Shown: piece by piece, positions 36,501-49,265 of the stretch | Numbering within the stretch: the first letter of the stretch is position 1 | Layout of the letters: every line of letters begins with the position of its first letter | Origin: Synchiropus splendidus | Taxonomy: Eukaryota > Chordata > Actinopteri > Syngnathiformes > Callionymidae | Assembly: GCF_027744825.2 (NCBI RefSeq) | Contig: NW_026527054.1 | Location: 1,736,001 to 1,800,000, forward strand | Reading direction: 5' to 3' | Length of the DNA stretch: 64,000 nt | Translations under genes and position numbers: made by a program | The notes under the pieces: model-generated | Databases searched by the model: none | Told to the model about the DNA's origin: nothing | Seen by the model: the letters and a program-made list of their open reading frames with translations, nothing else

Positions 36501-37489
36501 ATTTCATGTTCTGAAGCTTCCCTGCAAAGTTATGGCACAATGCAGAAAACGTGTTTTCAGCCTGAGATAAGGTCGATTCCGGAACGCCAAACGTAAAAAT
36601 GTTGATAACTTTGGAAAAACACTTCAGACAGCTTAGATTTGATGTGTAACTACGAGAAAGACCCTTTCTGCTACAGTGGGAGGTGAAAATTTCATGTTCT
36701 GAAGCTTTCCTGCAAAGTTATGGCACAATGCGTAAAACGCGTTTTCAGCCTGAGATGAGGTTGATTTCAGAACGCCAAACATAAAAATGTTGATAACTCA
36801 GGAAAAACTCTACAGACAGCTTAGATTTGATGTGCAACTCCTAGAAATACCCTTTCTGCTCTAGTGGGAGGTGAAAATTTCATGTTCTAAAGCTTCCCTG
36901 CAAAGTTATGGCACAATGCGTAAAACGCGTTTTCAGCCTGAGATGAGGTTGATTTCAGAACGCCAAACACAAAAATGTTGATAACTTTGGAAAAACACTT
37001 CAGACAGCTAAGATTTGATGTGCAACTACTAGAAAGACCCATTCTGCTATAGTGGGAGGTTAAAATTTCATGTTCTGAAGCTTCCCTGCAAAGTTATGGC
37101 ACAATGCGTAAAACGCGTTTTGAGCCTGAGATAAGGTCGATTCCGGAACGCCAAACATAAAAATGTTGATAACTTTTGAAAAACACTTCAGACAGCTTAG
37201 ATTTGATGTGCAACTGCTACAAACACCCTTTTTGTTGTAGTGGGAGTTGAAAATTTCATGTTCTGAAGCTTCTCTGCAAAGTTATGGCACAATGCAGAAA
37301 AAGCGTTTTCAGCCTGAGATAAGGTGGGTTCCGGAACGCCAAACATAAAAATATTGATAAGTTTGGAAAAACACTTCAGACAGCTTCGATTTGATGTGCA
37401 ACTACTAGAAAGGCCCTTTCTGCTATAGTGGGAGGTGAAAATTTCATGTTCTAAAGCTTCCCTGCAAAGTTATGGCACAATGCGTAAAA
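36501..37489. repeat. Monomers leading into the 6-mer block
   Basis: Standard monomers, several of the GAGATGAGGTTGATTTCAG type that first appears near 36191. About 36900-37490 matches 37840-38430 at offset 940 bp, and includes one CTACAAACACCC-type monomer (near 37210) otherwise typical of the central domain. Confidence 0.8.
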
Positions 37490-39236
37490 CGCGTTTTCAG
37501 CCTGAGATAAGGTCGATTCCGGAACGCCAAACGTAAAAATGTTGATAACTTTGGAAAAACACTTCAGACAGCTTAGATTTGATGTGTAACTACGAGAAAG
37601 ACCCTTTCTGCTACAATGGGAGGTGAAAATTTCATGTTCTGAAGCTTTCCTGCAAAGTTATGGCACAATGCGTAAAACGCGTTTTCAGCCTGAGATGAGG
37701 TTGATTTCAGAACGCCAAACATAAAAATGTTGATAACTTTGGAAAAACACTTCAGACAGCTAAGATTTGATGTGCAACTACTAGAAAGACCCATTCTGCT
37801 ATAGTGGGAGGTTAAAATTTCATGTTCTGAAGCTTCCCTGCAAAGTTATGGCACAATGCGTAAAACGCGTTTTCAGCCTGAGATGAGGTTGATTTCAGAA
37901 CGCCAAACACAAAAATGTTGATAACTTTGGAAAAACACTTCAGACAGCTTAGATTTGATGTGAGACTACTAGAAAGACCCTTTCTGCTATAGTGGGAGGA
38001 GAACATTTCATGTTCTGAAGCTTCCCTGTAAAGTTATGGCACAATGCGTAAAACGCGTTTTGAGCCTGAGATAAGGTCGATTCCGGAACGCCAAACATAA
38101 AAATGTTGATAACTTTTGAAAAACACTTCAGACAGCTTAGATTTGATGTGCAACTGCTACAAACACCCTTTTTGTTGTAGTGGGAGTTGAAAATTTCATG
38201 TTCTGAAGCTTCTCTGCAAAGTTATGGCACAATGCAGAAAAAGCGTTTTCAGCCTGAGATAAGGTGGGTTCCGGAACGCCAAACATAAAAATATTGATAA
38301 GTTTGGAAAAACACTTCAGACAGCTTCGATTTGATGTGCAACTACTAGAAAGGCCCTTTCTGCTATAGTGGGAGGTGAAAATTTCATGTTCTAAAGCTTC
38401 CCTGCAAAGTTATGGCACAATGCGTAAAACGCGTTTTCAGCCTGAGATGAGGTTGATTTCAGAACGCCAAACACAAAAATGTTGATAACTTTGGAAAAAC
38501 ACTTCAGACAGCTAAGATTTGATGTGCAACTACTAGAAAGACCCATTCTGCTATAGTGGGAGGTTAAAATTTCATGTTCTGAAGCTTCCCTGCAAAGTTA
38601 TGGGACAATGCAGAAAACGTGTTTTCAGCCTGAGATAAGGTCGATTCCGGAACGCCAAACGTAAAAATGTTGATAACTTTGGAAAAACACTTCAGACAGC
38701 TTAGATTTGATGTGTAACTACGAGAAAGACCCTTTCTGCTACAATGGGAGGTGAAAATTTCATGTTCTGAAGCTTTCCTGCAAAGTTATGGCACAATGCG
38801 TAAAACGCGTTTTCAGCCTGAGATGAGGTTGATTTCAGAACGCCAAACATAAAAATGTTGATAACTTTGGAAAAACACTTCAGACAGCTAAGATTTGATG
38901 TGCAACTACTAGAAAGACCCATTCTGCTATAGTGGGAGGTTAAAATTTCATGTTCTGAAGCTTCCCTGCAAAGTTATGGCACAATGCGTAAAACGCGTTT
39001 TCAGCCTGAGATGAGGTTGATTTCAGATCGCCAAACACAAAAATGTTGATAACTTTGGAAAAACACTTCAGACAGCTTAGATTTGATGTGAGACTACTAG
39101 AAAGACCCTTTCTGCTATAGTGGGAGGAGAACATTTCATGTTCTGAAGCTTCCCTGTAAAGTTATGGCACAATGCGTAAAACGCGTTTTGAGCCTGAGAT
39201 AAGGTCGATTCCGGAACGCCAAACATAAAAATGTTG
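37490..39236. repeat. 6-mer duplication (1128 bp)
   Basis: Positions 37490-38108 repeat at 38618-39236, offset 1128 bp (6 x 188), sharing CCAAACGTAAAAATG, CTACAATGGGAGG, CAGCTAAGATTTG and TGTGAGACTACTAG. The copies differ at very few bases (CAGAACGCC against CAGATCGCC near 39027). A 5-mer offset (940 bp) links the middle of the block to the sequence on its left, so two registers of exchange are superimposed. Confidence 0.88.
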
Positions 39237-42200
39237 ATAGCTTTGGAAAAACACTTCAGACAGCTTAGATTTGATGTGCAACTACTAGAAAGACCCTTTC
39301 TGCGATAGTGGGACGTGAAAATTTCATGTTCGAAGCATCCATGCAAAGTTATGGCACAATGCAGAAAACGCGTTTTCAGCCAGAGATAAGGTCGATTCCG
39401 GAACGCCAAACATAAAAATTATGACAACTTTTGTAAAACACTTCAGACAACTTAGATTTGATGTGCAACTGCTAGAAACACCCTTTCTGTTGTAGTGGGA
39501 GGTGAACATTTCATGTTCTGAAGCTTCCATGCAAAGTTATGGCACAATGCGTAAAACGCGTTTTCAGTCTGAGATAAAGTGGGTTCCGGAACGCCAAACA
39601 TAAAAATGTTGATAAGTTTGGAAAAACATTTCAGACAGCTTAGATTTGATGTGCAACTACTCGAAAAACCATTTCAGCTATAGTGGGAGATGAAAATAAA
39701 ATTTTATGTTCTGAAGCTTCCCTGCAAAGTTATGGCACAATGCAGAAAACGCGTTTTCATCCTCAGATAAGGTCGATTCCGGAACGCCAAACATAAAAAT
39801 GTTGATAACTTTGGAAAAACACTTCAGACAGCTTAGATTTGATGTGCAACTACTAGAAAGACCCTTTCTGCTACAGTGGGAGGTGAAAATTTCATGTTCT
39901 GAAGCTTCTCTGCAAAGTTATGGCACAATGCAGAAAAAGCGTTTTCAGCCTGAGATAAGGTGGGTTCCGGAACGCCAAACATAAAAATATTGATAAGTTT
40001 GGAAAAACACTTCAGACAGCTTCGATTTGATGTGCAACTACTAGAAAGGCCCTTTCTGCTATAGTGGGAGGTGAAAATTTCATGTTATTAAGCTTCCCTC
40101 CAAAGTTATGGCACAATGCAGAAAACGGCTTTTCAGCCTGAGATAAGGTCGATTACGGAACGGCAATATATTAATGTTGATAACGTTGGAAAAACACTTC
40201 AGACCGCTTAGATTTGATGTGCAACTACTAGAAAGACCCTTTCTGCTATAGTGGGAGGTGAAAATTTGATGTTCTGAAGCTTCCCTGCAAAGTTATGGCA
40301 CAATGCAGAAAACGCGTTATCAGCCTGAGATAAGGTCCATTCCGGAACGCCAAACATAAAAATGTTGATAACTTTGGAAAAACACTTCAGACAGCTTCGA
40401 TTTGATGTGCAACTACTAGAAAGGCCCTTTCTACTATAGTGGGAGGTGAAAATTTCATGTTCTGAGGCTTCACTGAAAAGTTATGGCACAATGCAGAAAA
40501 CTCGTTTTCAGCCTGAGATAAAGTGGGTTCCGGAACGCCAAACATAAAAATGTTGATAAGTTTGGAAAAACTTTTCAGACAGCTTAGATTTGATGTGCAA
40601 CTACTCGAAAAACCATTTCAGCTATAGTGGGAGGTGAAAATAAAATTTTATGTTCTGAAGCTTCCCTGCAAAGTCATGGCACAATGCGTAAAACGCGTTT
40701 TCAGTCTGAGATAAGGTCGATTCCGGAACGCCAAACATAAAAGTGTTGATAACTTTGGAAAAACACTTCAGACAGCTTAGATTTGATGTGCACCTACTAG
40801 AAAGACCCTTTCTACTGTAGTGGGAGGTTGAAAATTTCATGTTTTGAAGCTTCCATGCAAAGTTATGGCACAATCCAGAAAACGCGTTTTCAGTCTGAGA
40901 TAAGGGGGGTTCCGGAACGCCAAACATATAAATGTTGATAACTTTCGAAAAACACTTAAGACAGCTTAGATTTGATGTGCAACTACTAGAAAGACCCTTT
41001 CTGCAATAGTCAGAGGTGAAAATTTCATGTTCTGAAGCTTCCCTGCAAAGTGATGGCCCAAAGAAAGAAACGCGTTTTCAGCCTGAGATAAGGTGGTTTC
41101 CGGAACGCAAAACATAAAAATGTTGATAACTTTGGAAAAACACTTCAGACAGCTTATAGTTGATGTGCAACTACTAGAAGGACCCTTTCTGTAATAGTGG
41201 GAGGTGAAAATTCCATGTACTCAAGCTCCCCTGAAAAGTTAAGGCACAATGCAGAAAACGCGTTTTCAGCCTGAGATAAGGTGGGTTCCAGAACGCCAAA
41301 CATAAAAATGTTGATAACTTTGGAAAAACACTTCAGACAGCTTAGATTTGATGTGCAACTACTAGAAAGACCCTTTCGGCTATAGTGGGAGGTGAAATTT
41401 TCATGTTCTGAAGCTTCCCTGCAAAGTTATGGCACAATGCAGAAAAAGCGTTTTCAGCCTGAGATAAGGTCAATTCCCGAACGCCAAACATAAAAATGTT
41501 GATCACTTTGGAAAAACAATTCAGACAGCTTAGATTTGATGCGCAACTACTAAAAAGACCGTTTCTGCGATAGTGGGACGTGAAAATTTCATGTTCGGAA
41601 GCATCCATGCAAAGTTATGGCACAAAGCAGAAAACGCGTTTTCAGCCAGAGATAAGGTGGGTTCCGGAACGCCAATCATAAAAATCTTGATAACTTTGGA
41701 AAAACACTTCAGACCGCTTAGATTTGAAGTGCAACTACGAGAAAGACCCTTTCTGCTAGAGTGGGAGGTTAAAATTTCATGTTCTGAAGCTTCCCTGCAA
41801 AGTTATGGAACTATGCAGAAAACGCATTTTCAGCCTGAGATAAAGTGGGTTCCAGAACGCCAAACATAAAAATGTTGATAACTTTGGAAAAACACTTCAG
41901 ACAGCTTAGATTTGATGTGCAACTACTAGAAAGACCCTTTCTGCTATAGTGGGAGGTGAAAATTTCATTTTCTGAAGCTTCCCAGCAAAATTTTGGCACA
42001 ATGCGTAAAACGCCTTTTCAGCCTGAGATAAAGTCGATTCCGGAACGCCATACATAAAAATGTTGATAACTTTGAAAAAACGCATCAGACAGCTAAAATT
42101 TGATGTGCAACTACGAGAAAGACCCTTTCTGCGATACTGGGACGTGAAAATTTCATATTCGGAAGCATCCATGCAAAGTTATGGCACAATGCAGAAAACG

Positions 42201-44396
42201 CGTTTTCAGCCAGAGATAAGGTCGATTCCGGAACGCCAAACATAAAAATGTTGATAACTTTCGAAAAACACTTCAGACAGCTTAGATTTGATGTACAACG
42301 ACTAGAAAGACCCTTTCGGTTATAGTGGGAGGTGAAAATTCCATGTTCTGAAGCTCCCAAGAAAAGTAAAGGCACAATGCAGAAAACTCGTTTTCAGCCT
42401 GAGATAAGGTGGGTTCCGGAACGCCAAACATAGAAATGTTGATATCTTTGGAAAAACTCTTCAGACAGCTTAGATTTGATGTGCAACTAAAAGAAAAACC
42501 CTTTCTGCTATAGTGGGATGTGGAAAATTCATGTTCTGAAACTTCCCTGCAAAGTTATGGCACAATGCAGAAAATACGTTTTCAGCCTGAGATAAGGTCG
42601 ATTCCGGAAGCCAAACATAAAAGTGTTGATGACTTTGGAAAAACTCTTCAGACAGCTTAGATTTGATGTGCAACTACGAGAAAGACCCTTTCTGCTATAG
42701 TGGGAGGTGAAAATTTCATGTTCTGAAGCTTCCCAGCAAAGTTATGGCACAATGCGGAAAACCCGTTATCGGCCTGAGATAAGAAGGGTTCCGGAACGCC
42801 AAACACAAAAATGTTGATAACTTTGGAAAAACACTTCAGACAGCTTAGATTTGATGTGCAACAAGGAGAAAGACCCTTTCTGCTAGATTGGGAGGTTAAA
42901 ATTCCATGTTCTGAAGTTTCCCTGGAAAGTTATGGCACAGTGCAGAAAACGCGTTTTCAGTCAGTCGATTCCGGAACGCCAAACATAAAAGTGTTGATAA
43001 CTTTGGAAAAACACTTCAGATAGCTTAGATTTGATGTGCAACTACTAGAAAGATCCTTTCTGCTATAGTGGGATGTGAAATTTTCATGTTCTGAAGCTTC
43101 CCTCCAAATTTATGGCACAATGCAGAAAACGCATTTTCAGCCTGAGATAAGGTCGATTCCGGAACGGCAAACATAAAAATGTTGATACCTTTGGAAAAAC
43201 ACTTCAGACCGCTTAGATTTGATGTGCAACTACTAGAAAGATCATTTCTGCTATAGTGGGAGGTGAAAATTTCATGTTCTGGAGCTTACCTACGAAGTTT
43301 TGGCACAATGCAGAAAACGCGTTTTCAGCCTGAGATAAGGTGGGTTCCAGAACGCCAAACATAAAAATGTTGATAACTTTGGAAAAACACTTCAGACAGC
43401 TTAGATTTGATGTGCAACTACTAGAAAGACCCTTTCTGCTACAGTGGGAGGTGAAAATTTCATGTACTGAAGCTTACCTGCAAAGTTATGCCACAATGTA
43501 GGAAACGCGATTTCAGCCTGAGATAAGGTCAATTCCGAAACGCCAAACATAAAAATGTTGATAACTTTGGAAAAACACTTCAGACAGCTTAGATTTGATG
43601 TGCAACTACTAGAAAGACACATTCTGCTATAGTGGGAGGTGAAAATTTCATGTTCTGAAGCTTCCCTGCAAAGTTATGGCACAATGCAGAAAACGTGTTT
43701 TCAGCCTGAGATGAGGTCGATTCCGGAACGCCAAACGTAAAAATGTTGATAACTTTGGAAAAACACTTCAGACAGCTTAGATTTGATGTGCAACTACGAG
43801 AAAGACCCTTTCTGCTACAGTGGGAGGTGAAAATTTCATGTTCTGAAGCTTTCCTGCAAAGTTATGGCACAATGCGTAAAACGCGTTTTCAGCCTGAGAT
43901 AAGGTTGATTCCGGAACGCCAAACATAAGAATGTTGATAACTTTAGAAAAACACTTCAGACAGCTTAGTTTTGATGTGCAACTACTAGAAAGACCCTTTC
44001 TGCTATAGTGGGAAGTAAAAATTTCATGTTCGGAAGCTTCCCTGCAAAGTTATGGCACAATGCGTGAAATGCGTTTTCAGCCTGAGATGAGGTTGATTTC
44101 AGAACGCCAAACATGAAAATGTTGATAACTCAGGAAAAACTCTACAGACAGCTTAGATTTGATGTGCAGCTACTAGAAATGCCCTTTCTGCTCTAGTGGG
44201 AGCTGAAAATTTCATGTTCTAAAGCTTCCCTGCAAAGTTATGGGACAATGCAGAAAACGCGTTTTCAGCCTGAGAAAAGGTGGGTACCAGAACGCCAAAC
44301 ATAAAAATGTTGATAACTTTGCAAATACACTTCAGACAGCTTAGATTTGATGTGCAACTACTAGAAAGACGCATTCTGCTATAGTGGGAGGTGAAA
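39203..44396. repeat. Segmental duplication, right copy
   Basis: This is the mate of 29440-36500, about 1.9 kb shorter. Near 39503 two monomers are missing; near 40200-40400 one extra monomer is present; at about 41155 an 8-monomer step (1505 bp) is missing relative to the left copy. The junctions fall in sequence common to both flanking monomers, so exact breakpoints cannot be placed. From about 43560 it merges into the 9-mer tandem duplication. Confidence 0.83.
42907..43086. repeat. 180-bp deleted monomer (copy 3)
   Basis: Same 8-bp deletion. This is the 7896-bp mate of 35011-35190, differing for instance in GAACGCC against GAACGCT. Confidence 0.9.
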
Positions 44397-46966
44397 ATTT
44401 CATGTTCTGAAGCTTTCCTGCAAAGTTATGGCACAATGCGTAAAACGCGTTTTCAGCCTGAGATAAGGTTGATTCCGGAACGCCAAACATAAGAATGTTG
44501 ATAACTTTAGAAAAACACTTCAGACAGCTTAGATTTGATATGCAACTACTAGAAAGACCCTTTCTGCTATAGTGGGAAGTAAAAATTTCATGTTCCGAAG
44601 CTTCCCTGCAAAGTTATGGCACAATACGTGAAACGCGTTTTCAGCCTGAGATGAGGTTGATTTCAGAACGCCAAACATAAAAATGTTGATAACTCAGGAA
44701 AAACTCTACAGACAGCTTAGATTTGATGTGCAACTCCTAGAAATACCCTTTCTGCTCTAGTGGGAGGTGAAAATTTCATGTTCTAAAGCTTCCCTGCAAA
44801 GTTATGGCACAATGCGTAAAACGCGTTTTCAGCCTGAGATGAGGTTGATTTCAGAACGCCAAACATAAAAATGTTGATAACTTTGGAAAAACACTTCAGA
44901 CAGCTAAGATTTGATGTGCAACTACTAGAAAGACCCATTCTGCAATAGTGGGAGGTTAAAATTTCATGTTCTGACGCTTCCCTGCAAAGTTATGGCACAA
45001 TGCGTAAAACGCGTTTTCAGCCTGAGATGAGGTTGATTTCAGAACGCCAAACATAAAAATGTTGATAACTTTGGAAAAACACTTCAGACAGCTTAGATTT
45101 GATGTGAGACTACTAGAAAGACCCTTTCTGCTATAGTGGGATATGAAAATTTCATGTTCTGAAGTTTCCCTGCAAAGTTATGGCAGAATGCGTAAATCGT
45201 GTTTTCAGCCTGAGATAAGGTCGATTCCGGAACGCCAAACATAAAAGTGTTGATAACTTTGGAAAAACACTTCAGACAGCTTAGATTTGATGTGCAACTA
45301 CTAGAAAGACACATTCTGCTATAGTGGGAGGTGAAAATTTCATGTTCTGAAGCTTCCCTGCAAAGTTATGGCACAATGCAGAAAACGTGTTTTCAGCCTG
45401 AGATGAGGTCGATTCCGGAACGCCAAACGTAAAAATGTTGATAACTTTGGAAAAACACTTCAGACAGCTTAGATTTGATGTGCAACTACGAGAAAGACCC
45501 TTTCTGCTACAGTGGGAGGTGAAAATTTCATGTTCTGAAGCTTTCCTGCAAAGTTATGGCACAATGCGTAAAACGCGTTTTCAGCCTGAGATAAGGTTGA
45601 TTCCGGAACGCCAAACATAAGAATGTTGATAACTTTAGAAAAACACTTCAGACAGCTTAGTTTTGATGTGCAACTACTAGAAAGACCCTTTCTGCTATAG
45701 TGGGAAGTAAAAATTTCATGTTCGGAAGCTTCCCTGCAAAGTTATGGCACAATGCGTGAAATGCGTTTTCAGCCTGAGATGAGGTTGATTTCAGAACGCC
45801 AAACATGAAAATGTTGATAACTCAGGAAAAACTCTACAGACAGCTTAGATTTGATGTGCAGCTACTAGAAATGCCCTTTCTGCTCTAGTGGGAGCTGAAA
45901 ATTTCATGTTCTAAAGCTTCCCTGCAAAGTTATGGGACAATGCAGAAAACGCGTTTTCAGCCTGAGAAAAGGTGGGTACCAGAACGCCAAACATAAAAAT
46001 GTTGATAACTTTGCAAATACACTTCAGACAGCTTAGATTTGATGTGCAACTACTAGAAAGACGCATTCTGCTATAGTGGGAGGTGAAAATTTCATGTTCT
46101 GAAGCTTTCCTGCAAAGTTATGGCACAATGCGTAAAACGCGTTTTCAGCCTGAGATAAGGTTGATTCCGGAACGCCAAACATAAGAATGTTGATAACTTT
46201 AGAAAAACACTTCAGACAGCTTAGATTTGATATGCAACTACTAGAAAGACCCTTTCTGCTATAGTGGGAAGTAAAAATTTCATGTTCCGAAGCTTCCCTG
46301 CAAAGTTATGGCACAATACGTGAAACGCGTTTTCAGCCTGAGATGAGGTTGATTTCAGAACGCCAAACATAAAAATGTTGATAACTCAGGAAAAACTCTA
46401 CAGACAGCTTAGATTTGATGTGCAACTCCTAGAAATACCCTTTCTGCTCTAGTGGGAGGTGAAAATTTCATGTTCTAAAGCTTCCCTGCAAAGTTATGGC
46501 ACAATGCGTAAAACGCGTTTTCAGCCTGAGATGAGGTTGATTTCAGAACGCCAAACATAAAAATGTTGATAACTTTGGAAAAACACTTCAGACAGCTAAG
46601 ATTTGATGTGCAACTACTAGAAAGACCCATTCTGCAATAGTGGGAGGTTAAAATTTCATGTTCTGAAGCTTCCCTGCAAAGTTATGGCACAATGCGTAAA
46701 ACGCGTTTTCAGCCTGAGATGAGGTTGATTTCAGAACGCCAAACATAAAAATGTTGATAACTTTGGAAAAACACTTCAGACAGCTTAGATTTGATGTGAG
46801 ACTACTAGAAAGACCCTTTCTGCTATAGTGGGATATGAAAATTTCATGTTCTGAAGTTTCCCTGCAAAGTTATGGCAGAATGCGTAAATCGTGTTTTCAG
46901 CCTGAGATAAGGTCGATTCCGGAACGCCAAACATAAAAGTGTTGATAACTTTGGAAAAACACTTCA
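43560..46966. repeat. Very recent 9-mer tandem duplication (1692 bp)
   Basis: Positions 43560-45274 repeat at 45252-46966, offset exactly 1692 bp (9 x 188) without indels. Across the part I compared closely I saw almost no differences (CTGACGCTTCC near 44971 against CTGAAGCTTCC near 46663). Similarity ends at 46966, where GACAGCTTAG becomes AACAGCTTTG. It looks like the youngest large event in the window, unless an assembly duplication produced it. Confidence 0.9.
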
Positions 46967-47786
46967 AACAGCTTTGATTTGATGTGCACCTACTCGAAAG
47001 ACCCTTTCTGCTATAGTGGGAGGTGAAATTTTCATGTTCTGAAGCTTCCCTGCAAAGTTATGGCACAATGCAGAAAACGCGTTTTCGGCCTGAGATAAGG
47101 TCGATTCAGGAACACCAAACATAAAAATGTTGAAAACTTTCGAAAAAAACTTCAGACAGCTTAGATTTGATGTGCAACTGCGAGAAAGACCCTTTCTGCT
47201 GTAGTGGGAGGTGAAAATATCATGTTCTGAAGCTTCCCTGCAAAGTTATGGCACAATGCGTAAAACGCGTTTTCAGCCTGAGATGAGGTTGATTTCAGAA
47301 CGCCAAACATAAAAATGTTGATAACTCAGGAAAAACTCTACAGACAGCTTAGATTTGATGTGCAACTACTAGAAAGACCCTTTCTGCTATAGTGGGAGGT
47401 GAAAATGTCAAGTTCTGAAGCTTCCCTGCAAAGTTATGGCAAAATATGTAAAGCGCGTTTTCAGGCTGAGATACGGTCGATTCCGAAACGCCAAACATAA
47501 AAATGTTGATAACTTTGGAAAAACACTTCAGACAGCTTAGATTTGATGTGCAACTACTAGAAAGACCCTATCTGCTATAGTGGGAGGTGAATATTTCATG
47601 TTCTGAAGCTTCCCTGAAAAGTTATGGCACAATGCAGAAAACGCGTTTTCAGCCTGAGATAAGGTCAATTCCGGAACGCCAAACATAAAAATGTTGATAA
47701 CTTTGGAAAAACACTTCAGACAGCTTAGATTTGATATGAGACTACTAGAAAGACCCTTTCTGCTATAGTGGGAGGTGAAAATTTCA

Positions 47787-47974
47787 TGTTCTGAAGCTTC
47801 CCTGCAAAGTTATGGCACAATGCAGAAAACGCGTTTTCAGCCTGAGATAAGGTCGATTCCGGAACGCCAAACATAAAAATATTGATAACTTTGGAAAAAC
47901 ACTTCAGACAGCTTAGATTTGATGTGCAACTACTAGAAAGACCCTTTCTGCTACAGTGGGAGGTGAAAATTTCA
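47787..47974. repeat. Reference monomer closest to consensus
   Basis: This 188-bp unit differs from my consensus at only two sites that I can see (ATATTG for ATGTTG and CTACAG for CTATAG). The MluI-type palindrome is at 47825-47838, the HindIII-type palindrome at 47793-47800, and TTCCGGAA at 47857-47864. The next unit begins at 47975. It is a convenient query for database comparison. Confidence 0.9.
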
Positions 47975-48819
47975 TGTTCTGAAGCTTCCCTGCAAAGTTG
48001 TGCCACAATGCAGGAAACGCGTTTTCAGCCTGAGATAAGGTCGATTCCGGAACTCCAAACATGAAAATATTGATAACTTTGGAAAAACACTTCAGACAGG
48101 TTAGATTTGATGTGCAACTACTAGAAAGACCCTTTCTGCTATAGTGGGAGGTGAAAATTTCATGTTCTGAAGCTTCCCTGCAAAGTTATGGCACAATGCA
48201 GAAAACGCGTTTTCAGCCTGAGATATGGTGGGTTCCAGAACGCCAAACATAAAAATGTTGATAACTTTGGAAAAACACTTCAGACAGCTTAGATTTTATG
48301 TGCAACTACTAGAAAGACCCTCTCTGCTATAGTGGGAGGCGATTATTTCATGTTCTGAAGCTTCCCTGCAAAGTTATGGCAGAATGCGTAAATCGTGTTT
48401 TCAGCCTGAGATAAGGTCGATTCCGGAACGCCAAACATAAAAGTGTTGATAACTTTGGAAAAACACTTCAAACAGCTTTGATTTGATGTGCACCTACTAG
48501 AAAGACCCTTTCTGCTATAGTGGGAGATGAAATTTTCATGTTCTAAAGCTTCCCTGCAAAGTAATGGCACAATGCAGAAAACGCGTTTTCGGCCTGAGAT
48601 AAGGTCGATTCAGGAACACCAAACATAAAAATGTTGAAAACTTTCGAAAAACACTTCAGACAGCTTAGATTTGATGTGCAACTACGAGAAGGACCCTTTC
48701 TGCTATAGTGGGAGTTGAAAATATCATGCTCTGAAGCTTCCCTGCAAAGTTATGGCACAATGCGTAAAACGCGTTTTCAGCCTGAGATGAGGTTGATTTC
48801 AGCACCCCAAACATAAAAA

Positions 48820-49265
48820 TGTTGATAACTTTGGAAAAACTCTACAGACAGCTTAGATTTGATGTGCAACTACTAGAAAGACCCTATCTGCTAAAGTGGG
48901 AGGTGAAAATTTCATGTTCTGAAGCTTCACTGCAAAGTTATGCCACAATGCAGGAAACGCATTTTCAGCCTGAGATAAGGTCGATTCCAGAACGCCAAAC
49001 ATAAAAATATTGAAAACTTTGGAAAAACACTTCAGACAGCTTAGATTTGATGTGCAACTACTAGAAAGACCCTTTCTGCTATAGTGGGAGTTGAAAATTT
49101 CATGTTCTGAAGCTGCACTGCAAAGTTATGCCACAATGCAGGAAACGCGTTTTCAGCCTAAGATAAGGTCGATTCCGGAACGCCAAACATAAAAATATTG
49201 ATAACTTTGGAAAAACACTTCAGACAGCTTAGATTTGATGTGCAACTACTAGAAAGACCCTTTCT
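48820..49265. repeat. Duplicated block, mate about 55765-56205
   Basis: Shared features are GAAAGACCCTATCTGCTA, GCTTCACTGCAAAG, ATGCCACAATGCAGGAAACG, GGGAGTTGAAAATTTC and CAGCCTAAGATAAGG. Offset is about 6943 bp. Confidence 0.75.

Noticed and set aside
47787..47974. Resemblance of the minus-strand TTTTCACCTCCCACTATAG to the alpha-satellite pJ-alpha motif.
   Set aside because: Similarity is limited to a pyrimidine-rich stretch and a TATAG or CATAG end with different spacing. The rest of the monomer does not resemble alpha satellite and the unit is 188, not 171 bp.
47787..47974. The 188-bp monomer being an internal dimer of about 94 bp.
   Set aside because: Comparing halves gives only short coincidental matches, such as TTTCAGCCTGAGAT against TTCAGACAGCTTAGAT, and these are not 94 bp apart. 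No consistent half-unit alignment was found.
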